Positions 1-5,692 of a stretch of 5,692 nt of DNA are shown here, piece by piece. The notes under the pieces are model-generated. The model was not told the origin of the DNA, did not search any database, and was given only the letters and a program-made list of their open reading frames with translations. Made by a program: the position numbers and the translations under genes. The stretch is from an uncultured bacterium (lineage in GTDB: Bacteria; Methylomirabilota; Methylomirabilia; Rokubacteriales; CSP1-6), in the NCBI GenBank assembly GCA_946479205.1, contig CAMLFJ010000246.1:1-5692 (forward strand), read 5' to 3'. Positions within the stretch are counted from its first letter, which is position 1; each line of letters opens with the position of its first letter.

Positions 1-603
<603 letters not shown>

Positions 604-605
604 GC

Positions 606-622
606 GCCGGCCTCGGGCCGGC
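606..622 (+). promoter_or_regulatory. GC hairpin just after the mreB stop codon
   Basis: A perfect 7-bp inverted repeat (GCCGGCC, loop TCG, GGCCGGC) begins two bases after the mreB stop. No T-run follows (next bases are CTTCCAGG), so it is not a standard intrinsic terminator. It could stabilise the mreB 3' end or act as a partial attenuator that keeps mreC, mreD and the PBP genes below MreB level. That role is inference. In DNA this rich in G and C, short GC inverted repeats also arise by chance. Confidence 0.4.
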
Positions 623-643
623 CTTCCAGGACCGATCGGCCGT

Positions 644-648
644 AAGGG
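644..648 (+). promoter_or_regulatory. Probable ribosome binding site of mreC (AAGGG)
   Basis: AAGGG lies 10 bases before the GTG at 659. A second purine patch, GGAG at 653-656, is only 2 bases from that GTG and too close to serve it. The AAGGG motif together with a clear N-terminal membrane segment right after the GTG supports 659 as the start. No in-frame ATG is available nearby. Confidence 0.45.
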
Positions 649-658
649 TGACGGAGCG

Positions 659-1498
659 GTGAGAGTTCGCAGATACGGGATCCTTCTCGCGGTGCTGCTC
701 GTGTCGTTTCTGCTCCTGACGGTGCAGACGCGCGGCGGCGGCACCGCGCGGGCGGGCGAGCTGGTGGCCGTCGTGCTCACCCCGGTCCAGAGCCTGCTCG
801 TGCGTGTCCATCGCGGCGCCCTCGGTTTCTGGGCGAACTACGTCGACTGGAAGCTGGTGCGCCGGGAGGTCGTCTCGCTCCGCGGTGAGAACGAGCAGCT
901 CCGGGTCCAGGCGCTCCAGGCCGGCGAGACACGCGAGGAGAACATGCGGCTCCGTCGGCTGCTCGTGCTGCGCGACCGGCTGCCCCTGGCCACCGTGGCC
1001 GGCGAGGTGATCGGGCGCGAGGCGGGCGGCTGGGTGCGCTCCCTGACCGTCAATCGCGGGCGCAGCGACGGCATCGTCCAGCAGACGCCGGTCATCATGC
1101 CCGACGGGCTGGTGGGGCGCGTCGTCCAGGTGCAGCGGGGCGCCGCGGTCATCCAGCTCCTCAACGATCCGGCGTCGACGGTGGGCGCGGTGGTGCAGCG
1201 CACCCGCACCGCCGGGCTCGTGGAAGGGGACGCGGGTGGCGCGGTGCGCTTCAAGTTCATGGCCCGCGACGGTGCCAGCGTCGCCCCCGGCGACCTCGTG
1301 GTCACCTCCGGCCTGGGCACGCTCTTTCCCAAGGGCCTTCCGGTCGGTCGCGTCGTCAAGATCGAGGACAAGGGCTCCGCCCTCTTCCACTTCGCGGTGC
1401 TCACCCCCGCGGTGGACGTCTCCCGCGTCGAGGAAGTGCTGCTCATCACCGGGCAAACGACCCAGGACGTGGCGGCGCTGTTCCCCTCGGATGGCTAG
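659..1498 (+). CDS. mreC: Rod shape-determining protein MreC
   Basis: MreC is a bitopic inner-membrane protein whose periplasmic part binds PBP2 and switches the PBP2-RodA pair to its active form. The product is 279 residues, normal for the family. In order it shows a basic N-terminus (RVRRY), one membrane segment at about 8-22, a short linker, and a periplasmic coiled coil at about 65-104 with heptad-like Leu/Val spacing and many Arg/Glu. The two-barrel core runs from about 110 to 268. Recognisable family pieces in the core are GEVIGREAGGWVRSLTVNRG, PVIMPDGLVGRV, STVGAV, and the late GDLVVTSGLGTLFPKGLPVG stretch. The start is GTG at 659; the stop TAG (1496-1498) lies two bases before the mreD ATG. 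The last dozen residues (from TTQDV) look like a short unstructured tail. No frameshift or missing domain is apparent. The longer reverse-strand frames over this gene are codon-bias shadows. Confidence 0.96.
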   Translation: MRVRRYGILLAVLLVSFLLLTVQTRGGGTARAGELVAVVLTPVQSLLVRVHRGALGFWANYVDWKLVRREVVSLRGENEQLRVQALQAGETREENMRLRRLLVLRDRLPLATVAGEVIGREAGGWVRSLTVNRGRSDGIVQQTPVIMPDGLVGRVVQVQRGAAVIQLLNDPASTVGAVVQRTRTAGLVEGDAGGAVRFKFMARDGASVAPGDLVVTSGLGTLFPKGLPVGRVVKIEDKGSALFHFAVLTPAVDVSRVEEVLLITGQTTQDVAALFPSDG

Positions 1499-1500
1499 CC

Positions 1501-1998
1501 ATGGGTCTGCGCTTGCTCCTGCTCCTCGTCACCGTGGGTGGCGGCGTCCTGCAGTCCACCGTGGTCGCGGCCCGGGGCGTGGGCGGCGTCACCCCCGACG
1601 TGCCGCTCATCCTCACCGTGCTGATCGCCCTCCGCAGTGGGCCGGAGTCCGGCTGCCTCGCCGGCTTCGTGGCGGGGCTGCTCCAGGACATCACCGGGGG
1701 CGGGCTCGTGGGCGTGCAGGCGCTCACCAAGGGGCTGGCCGGCTTCGGCATGGGGCTCCTGGTCGGCCGCTTCTGGGTCACGAACCCTCTCGTCCAGGTG
1801 CCCGGCCTCGTGCTGCTGACCGTGACCGAGGGGCTCGGGCGGTTCCTGCTCCTGCAGATGTTCCACTATCCGGCGGCCTTCGGTGAGCTCATGCTCCACG
1901 TGATCCTGCCCCAGGCCCTCTACAACGGCTTGATCGGCACCTTGTGCATCCTGGCCGAGGCCGGCTACGAGCTGATGCGGAGGCGCTCGTGGCAGTGA
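1501..1998 (+). CDS. mreD: Rod shape-determining protein MreD
   Basis: MreD is a small polytopic inner-membrane protein of the elongation complex that partners MreC; its molecular activity is not settled. The product has 165 residues, the usual size (about 160-170). It is hydrophobic along most of its length, with about five or six membrane segments, the first at 3-24. The most diagnostic stretch is at 54-90: AGFVAGLLQDITGGGLVGVQ followed by ALTKGLAGFGMGLLVGRF, which matches the family pattern GF..GLL.D...G..LG...L.K.L.GF. It ends in a basic tail (MRRRSWQ). No strong Shine-Dalgarno precedes the ATG at 1501 (only CGGATGG at 1488-1494). With mreC ending two bases earlier, translation probably relies on reinitiation by ribosomes leaving mreC. 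Its 3' end overlaps mrdA. MreD sequences diverge widely, so gene order contributes to the call. Confidence 0.92.
   Translation: MGLRLLLLLVTVGGGVLQSTVVAARGVGGVTPDVPLILTVLIALRSGPESGCLAGFVAGLLQDITGGGLVGVQALTKGLAGFGMGLLVGRFWVTNPLVQVPGLVLLTVTEGLGRFLLLQMFHYPAAFGELMLHVILPQALYNGLIGTLCILAEAGYELMRRRSWQ
1979..1983 (+). promoter_or_regulatory. Strong Shine-Dalgarno (GGAGG) of mrdA, inside the end of mreD
   Basis: GGAGG sits inside the mreD coding region. It is 5 bases before the GTG at 1989 and 11 bases before a second in-frame GTG at 1995. The shorter spacing favours 1989. The second GTG forms a GTGA overlap with the mreD stop (1995-1998), a common coupling arrangement, so it stays possible; the two proteins would differ by two residues. 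Confidence 0.7.
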
Positions 1999-3797
1999 GC
2001 CCGGCCCTCTCGAATCGCCGCGAGGCCTGGGGCCGGCGTGTCCTGGCGCTCGCGGTAGTCAGCTCCATCGGCTTCCTCGCGCTGGTGGGCCAGCTCTGGT
2101 ACCTCCAGGTGCTCGAAGGCGGCCGCATGCAGGAGCTCTCGGAGAAGAACCGGATCCGGATCCGTCCGGTGGCGGCGCCCCGCGGCATCCTCTTCGACCG
2201 GAACGGGCTCGCGCTGGTGGACAACCGGCCCGCCTTCACCCTCTCGCTGATCCCCCGCGAGATGGAGGACCGGAACCAGGTGGTGGCGCGGCTGGCCGTC
2301 CTGCTCAAGATGCCGGTGGGCGAGCTGATGGAAGCGCTCGAGAAGGTGCCCCCGGATTCGATCCGCCCGGTGCGGGTGCGGCGCGGCCTGTCGCTGGAGG
2401 ACGTCACCATGGTGGAAGAGCGCAAGCTCGAGCTGCCGGGCGTCATCGTGGAGGTCGAGCCCCAGCGCACCTATCCCACCAGCACGTTCGCGGCCCACCT
2501 GCTGGGCTACGTGCGGGAAGTCAGCGACGAGCAGATGAAGGGCGGCCGCTATCGCCGCGGCGACATGATCGGGCAGTCGGGTCTCGAGCGGCTCCTCGAC
2601 GAGTACCTGCGCGGGCGCGACGGCGGCGAGCGGATCGAGGTGGACGCGCTCGGCCGGCCGGTGCAGATCATGCGGCGCGAGGAGCCCGATCCGGGCGCCC
2701 AGGTCATCACCACGATCGACCGCCGCATCCAGGAGGCGGCGGAGCGGGCGATGGCCGGCAAGGCGGGCTCGGTGGTCGTGATGGATCCGCGCAACGGCGA
2801 CGTCCTCGCCCTGACCTCGAGCCCCGCGTTCCCGCTCGATCGGTTGACCGGAAACCTGGACCGGGACGAGTGGGTGCGCCTCGTGCGCGATCCCATGTCT
2901 CCGCTCATGAACCGCGCGCTGCAGGGCCTGTACCCGCCCGCGTCGGTCTTCAAGATCATCGTCGCGGCCGCCGGGCTCCAGGAAGGCTCGCTGACCCCGA
3001 TGGACAACATCTACTGCAACGGCGAGTTCAACCTGGGCAACTGGACCTTCAAGGACTGGAAGCCGGGCGGGCACGGGCACGTGAACCTGCACCAGTCCAT
3101 CGCGCAGTCGTGCGACATCTTCTTCTACCAGGCCGGGCTCAAGGTCGGCGGCGACATGATGGCGAAATACGCGCAGGCCTTTGGCCTGGGGTCGCCCACC
3201 GGCATCGATCTCGGGGGTGAGCGCTTCGGGCTGGTGCCGTTCTCTCCCGCCCAGCGCCAGCGCGCCAAGAGGAGCTTTCTGCCCGGCGACACCGTGAACA
3301 TGTCGATCGGACAGGGGCAGCTCCTGGTGACCCCGCTCCAGATCGCGCGCATGATGGCCGCGGTGGCCAATGGCGGCGTGATGTGGAAGCCGCGGCTGGT
3401 CCAGCGTGTCGAGCGCGCGGACGGGACGCTCGCCTACGGCTCGTCGAGCCAGATGACGGAGCGCGTCGACCTCTCCCCGGTGGTCTGGGCCTTCCTGCGC
3501 CACTCGCTGGCCGCGGTGGTCAAGGACGGGACCGGCGCGCTGGCCCGGGTGCCCGGGGTCGACATCGCGGGCAAGACGGGAACCGCCCAGACCATTTCGA
3601 AGAGCGATTCCGCCAAGGGGCAGGACCACGCGTGGTTCGCCTCGTTCGCCCCCGTCGACGATCCGCAGTACGTGGTCGTGGTGCTGGTGGAGCGCGGCGG
3701 CAAGGGCGGCGGGGTCGCGGCCCCGATCGCGCGACAGATCTACGAAGCCATCTTCCTCCAGAAGGTGGCCCAGGTGACGCTCGGCGAGTCCGGCTGA
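1989..3797 (+). CDS. mrdA: Penicillin-binding protein 2, elongation-specific D,D-transpeptidase
   Basis: PBP2 (class B) cross-links new peptidoglycan on the periplasmic face during lateral growth, working with the glycosyltransferase RodA and activated by MreC. From GTG 1989 it has 602 residues, normal for the family. A short cytoplasmic head precedes one membrane anchor (about 18-37). The pedestal domain carries the conserved NRIRIRP at 54-60 and RGILFDRNG at 65-73. The transpeptidase domain has all three active-site motifs: S319-V-F-K322 with the nucleophilic serine, S374-C-D376 (the SxD form typical of PBP2), and K529-T-G-T532. C343, D356, H362 and C375 look like a zinc site beside the active site. 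The frame stays open back to a GTG at 1944, but that would add 15 polar residues and lacks the GGAGG site, so 1989 is preferred. The gene overlaps mreD by 10 bases and shares one base with rodA. It appears intact. Confidence 0.97.
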   Translation: MAVSPALSNRREAWGRRVLALAVVSSIGFLALVGQLWYLQVLEGGRMQELSEKNRIRIRPVAAPRGILFDRNGLALVDNRPAFTLSLIPREMEDRNQVVARLAVLLKMPVGELMEALEKVPPDSIRPVRVRRGLSLEDVTMVEERKLELPGVIVEVEPQRTYPTSTFAAHLLGYVREVSDEQMKGGRYRRGDMIGQSGLERLLDEYLRGRDGGERIEVDALGRPVQIMRREEPDPGAQVITTIDRRIQEAAERAMAGKAGSVVVMDPRNGDVLALTSSPAFPLDRLTGNLDRDEWVRLVRDPMSPLMNRALQGLYPPASVFKIIVAAAGLQEGSLTPMDNIYCNGEFNLGNWTFKDWKPGGHGHVNLHQSIAQSCDIFFYQAGLKVGGDMMAKYAQAFGLGSPTGIDLGGERFGLVPFSPAQRQRAKRSFLPGDTVNMSIGQGQLLVTPLQIARMMAAVANGGVMWKPRLVQRVERADGTLAYGSSSQMTERVDLSPVVWAFLRHSLAAVVKDGTGALARVPGVDIAGKTGTAQTISKSDSAKGQDHAWFASFAPVDDPQYVVVVLVERGGKGGGVAAPIARQIYEAIFLQKVAQVTLGESG

Positions 3798-4888
3798 TGC
3801 TGAAGATGGACCGGCGGCTGCTCCAGAACGTGGATTGGCCGTTGCTGGGCGCCGCCCTATTCATCATCGGGCTCAGCCTCACCTGCCTCTGGAGCCTCAA
3901 TCCGGGTCGCGGGATCTCGGCGTTGATGTGGCGCCAGGTCTCCTGGGTGGGCGTCGGTCTCGTCGGGCTGCTGGTGGTGGTCAGCGTGGACTACCGGAAC
4001 CTGGTGCGGTTCGCCCCGGTGTTCTACGTGATCGGCCTCGGGCTCCTGATCTCCGTGTTCGTCCTGGGGCGCACCGTCTCGGGCGCGCGGCGGTGGATCC
4101 ACGTGGGGCCGTTCACGGTGCAGCCCTCGGAGGTCTTCAAGCTGATCTTCATCATCACGCTGGCCTGGGCCCTGACCTCGGCCCGCGGGGAACGATTGAG
4201 CCGGGTCGCCCTGGTGGGTACCTTCGTGCTCCTGGGTGTGCCGTTCTTCCTGGTGGTCAAGCAGCCGGACCTGGGCACCGCGCTGGTGCTGGTCCCGGTG
4301 CTGGGCGCCACCCTGGTGGGCCTCGGCCTGCGAATGAAGGTGCTGGGGGGCCTCGCGCTGGGGTCGGTGGCGCTGATGCCGCTGGCCTGGTTCGTGCTCA
4401 AGCCCTACCAGCGCGACCGCCTCCTGGTCTATCTCGATCCGTTCCGCGATCCGCTCGGAACGGCCTACAATGTCATTCAGGCGAAGATCGCCATTGGTTC
4501 GGGCCAGCTCCTGGGGAAGGGTATCGGCGGCGCGACGCAGAGCCGCCTGGCCTTTCTCCCCGAGCGGCACACTGATTTCATTTTTGCCGTGTTCGCGGAG
4601 ATGTGGGGGTTTCTGGGTTGTCTCGTGCTGATCGTGGCCTACGCGCTCCTGGTGTTGCGGGGGTTCGAGATCGCGGCCGGCACGCGGGAAACCCGGGGGC
4701 GCATCCTGGCTCTCGGGGTGACGAGCGTGTTCGCGGTCCAGATCCTGATCAATATCGGGATGGTGACGGGCCTGCTCCCCATCGTGGGGATTCCGCTGCC
4801 GCTCATGAGTTACGGCGGATCGTCCATGGTGGTCTCGCTGACAGCGCTGGGTCTCCTGATCTCGATCCGAATGCGGCAGTTCCACTAA
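3797..4888 (+). CDS. rodA: Peptidoglycan glycosyltransferase RodA (SEDS family)
   Basis: RodA polymerises lipid II into glycan strands in the inner membrane as the obligate partner of PBP2. The product is 363 residues from the ATG at 3797, close to the usual 370, with about ten membrane segments. SEDS landmarks are clear: GARRWIHVG with W100 and QPSEVFK at 109-115, KQPDLGTAL with D158, and LPERHTDFIFAVFAE with D260. D260 corresponds to the catalytic aspartate defined in other RodA proteins. NIGMVTGLLPIVGIPLPLMS followed by YGGSS lies near the C-terminus. The start shares its A with the preceding TGA (TGATG), so translation is coupled to mrdA. No good Shine-Dalgarno is visible, and the next in-frame ATG at 3806 has none either. 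PERHTDFIFAV and position after mrdA favour RodA over the division homologue FtsW. Codons from about 4465 to 4660 use more A/T at third positions than the rest. Confidence 0.97.
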   Translation: MLKMDRRLLQNVDWPLLGAALFIIGLSLTCLWSLNPGRGISALMWRQVSWVGVGLVGLLVVVSVDYRNLVRFAPVFYVIGLGLLISVFVLGRTVSGARRWIHVGPFTVQPSEVFKLIFIITLAWALTSARGERLSRVALVGTFVLLGVPFFLVVKQPDLGTALVLVPVLGATLVGLGLRMKVLGGLALGSVALMPLAWFVLKPYQRDRLLVYLDPFRDPLGTAYNVIQAKIAIGSGQLLGKGIGGATQSRLAFLPERHTDFIFAVFAEMWGFLGCLVLIVAYALLVLRGFEIAAGTRETRGRILALGVTSVFAVQILINIGMVTGLLPIVGIPLPLMSYGGSSMVVSLTALGLLISIRMRQFH

Positions 4889-4905
4889 CCGCATTATTGC
4901 TGGCC

Positions 4906-4924
4906 GGGTCCCCCGCCGGGACCC
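4906..4924 (+). promoter_or_regulatory. Perfect 7-bp hairpin in the rodA-rng spacer
   Basis: GGGTCCC (4906-4912) and GGGACCC (4918-4924) are exact inverted repeats with a 5-base loop CCGCC. With T4925 bulged, CC at 4904-4905 can extend the stem by pairing with GG at 4926-4927. The next bases are ATCGAGGTTGG, with no T-run, so this is not a standard intrinsic terminator. It ends six bases before the rng Shine-Dalgarno. It may affect read-through from rodA, or the stability or translation of the rng message. The function is inference. Confidence 0.5.
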
Positions 4925-4930
4925 TGGATC

Positions 4931-4934
4931 GAGG
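4931..4934 (+). promoter_or_regulatory. Ribosome binding site of rng (GAGG)
   Basis: GAGG lies 6 bases before the GTG at 4941, a good spacing. It picks this GTG as the start, in agreement with the conserved N-terminal residues that begin directly after it. The next in-frame GTG (codon 11) would remove the first conserved strand of the protein. Confidence 0.65.
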
Positions 4935-4940
4935 TTGGCC

Positions 4941-5692
4941 GTGGGCAAGCGCATCGTCGTCAACGCCGGTGTGACGGAAACCCGTCTCGCCGTCCAGGAT
5001 GGAAATCTCCTCACCGAGCTGTACATCGAACGCGCCGACCGCCGCTCCATCGTCGGGAACATCTACAAGGGCGTGGTCACCAACGTGCTGCCCGGCATGC
5101 AGGCCGCGTTCGTGGACATCGGGCTCGCCAAGGACGCCTTTCTCTACGCGGGCGACTACACCGCCCAGCTCGGGGCAGAGGACCAGACGGCGCCCCCCGC
5201 GGAGGAGGAACACCCCGACGTGGACGAGGGCGAGGGCGATAGCGAGGCGGACGGCGACGCGGAGCCCGAGCCCCGCCGGCAGGCGGTCGCGCCCATCGAG
5301 GAGATGCTGCGCAAGGGCCAGGAGGTCCTGGTGCAGGTCTCGAAGGAGTCGCTCGGGACCAAGGGGGCGCGGGTCACCTCCTTCGTGTCCATCCCGGGGC
5401 GCTCCATCGTCTTCATGCCCCAGTCTCGCCACGTCGGGGTGTCGCGGCGAATCCACGACGACGCCGAGCGGGACCGGCTCCGCGCCATCGTCAAGGGACT
5501 ACCCGAGCAGAACGGCGGCTTCATCGTGCGGACCGTCGCGGAAGGCAAGGGCGAGGAGGAGCTGGCCGCCGACATCCAGTTCCTGAGCCGGCTCTGGGCC
5601 CAGGTCCTCACGCGCTTCGAGTCGGCCAAGGCGCCGTCCCTGCTCCACGCGGAGATGGACGTCACCTTCCGGGTGGTGCGCGACCTCTTCTC
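4941..5692 (+). CDS. rng: Ribonuclease G/E family endoribonuclease, 5' part (C-terminus outside window)
   Basis: RNase G and RNase E cut single-stranded A/U-rich RNA near a 5' monophosphate, in rRNA maturation and mRNA decay in the cytoplasm. The GTG at 4941 opens a frame that runs without a stop to the window edge, giving 250 codons of an expected 480-520 or more. Visible parts are the N-terminal strand (KRIVVNAGVTETRLAV), and the S1 RNA-binding domain with RRSIVGNIYKGVVTNVLPGM, F57, F67 and K141. The 5'-sensor follows: G153 and V157, then GGFIVRT with R197-T198. The RNase H-like subdomain begins at about 230. These positions match RNase E F57, F67, K112, G124, V128, R169 and T170, so RNA binding and 5' sensing look intact. 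An acidic insert of about 20-30 residues lies at about 79-112. The catalytic aspartates, the zinc link and any C-terminal scaffold are outside, so RNase G versus E is decided only by similarity and position. Confidence 0.94.
   Translation, partial: MGKRIVVNAGVTETRLAVQDGNLLTELYIERADRRSIVGNIYKGVVTNVLPGMQAAFVDIGLAKDAFLYAGDYTAQLGAEDQTAPPAEEEHPDVDEGEGDSEADGDAEPEPRRQAVAPIEEMLRKGQEVLVQVSKESLGTKGARVTSFVSIPGRSIVFMPQSRHVGVSRRIHDDAERDRLRAIVKGLPEQNGGFIVRTVAEGKGEEELAADIQFLSRLWAQVLTRFESAKAPSLLHAEMDVTFRVVRDLF

Noticed and set aside
632..639. An 8-bp palindrome (CCGATCGG) in the mreB-mreC spacer, considered as an operator
   Set aside because: It is too short and too GC-rich to stand out from chance, with no promoter elements around it that I can recognise.
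1491..1500. An ATG at 1491 as a start for mreD or another small gene
   Set aside because: It is out of frame with mreD (10 bases upstream) and opens into an Arg/Pro/Ala-rich shadow frame. The ATG at 1501 starts the hydrophobic MreD sequence.
2151..2164. A perfect 14-bp palindrome (CGGATCCGGATCCG), considered as a protein binding site
   Set aside because: It encodes R-I-R-I-R within the conserved NRIRIRP motif of PBP2, so alternating Arg and Ile codons explain it. It lies inside the gene, away from any likely promoter.
1965..3629. A 554-codon open frame on the reverse strand across mrdA
   Set aside because: It lies antisense to a fully convincing PBP2, and its product is rich in His, Arg, Ala, Pro and Gly, as expected when a high-GC3 gene is read in reverse. 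It shows no recognisable domain.
4889..4905. The A/T-richer patch GCATTATTGC after rodA, considered as a promoter for rng
   Set aside because: It is only a few A/T bases with no convincing -35 and -10 pair at proper spacing. A promoter there cannot be excluded but is not supported.
3857..5062. A 401-codon reverse-strand frame across rodA and the start of rng
   Set aside because: The product is full of His, Gln, Arg, Glu and Asp with no domain. It is the mirror of hydrophobic, GC-rich RodA codons and crosses a gene boundary, which marks it as a shadow.

Overview
This window is a GC-rich stretch of bacterial chromosome with strong G/C preference at third codon positions. It is filled by one co-directional gene cluster on the + strand. 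Every gene is a recognisable housekeeping gene: the 3' part of mreB, then mreC, mreD, mrdA (PBP2), rodA, and the 5' part of rng (RNase G/E family). A complete rod-shape elongation set with MreC, MreD and PBP2 points to a rod-shaped, Gram-negative-type bacterium. The GC-rich composition and the merged mreBCD-mrdA-rodA order would suit lineages such as Rokubacteria/Methylomirabilota or the former Deltaproteobacteria. That placement is a guess from style and gene order, not from a marker gene.

Layout: 1-603 is mreB without its N-terminal part. 604-658 is a short spacer with a 7-bp GC hairpin. 659-1498 is mreC (GTG start) and 1501-1998 is mreD. 1989-3797 is mrdA (GTG start, overlapping mreD). 3797-4888 is rodA, sharing one base with the mrdA stop. 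4889-4940 is a spacer with a 7-bp perfect hairpin and the rng ribosome binding site. 4941-5692 is rng (GTG start), running off the right edge. No stretch over 60 bases lacks a gene. The gaps or overlaps from mreC to rodA are +2, -10 and -1 bases, so these four genes are almost certainly co-transcribed and translationally coupled.

The products work together. MreB filaments under the inner membrane organise MreC and MreD. MreC activates the PBP2-RodA pair. RodA polymerises glycan strands from lipid II and PBP2 cross-links them, giving lateral wall growth. RNase G is a 5'-end-sensing endoribonuclease for RNA maturation and decay. Its position next to mre genes recalls E. coli mreBCD-maf-rng, with mrdA-rodA here occupying the place of maf.

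I found no mobile element, CRISPR array, tRNA, rRNA or unknown defence-like system. The points worth a second look are details inside known genes: a probable Cys/Asp/His/Cys zinc site in PBP2, an acidic insert in the RNase G S1 domain, and the two hairpins at the only non-coupled junctions of the cluster.
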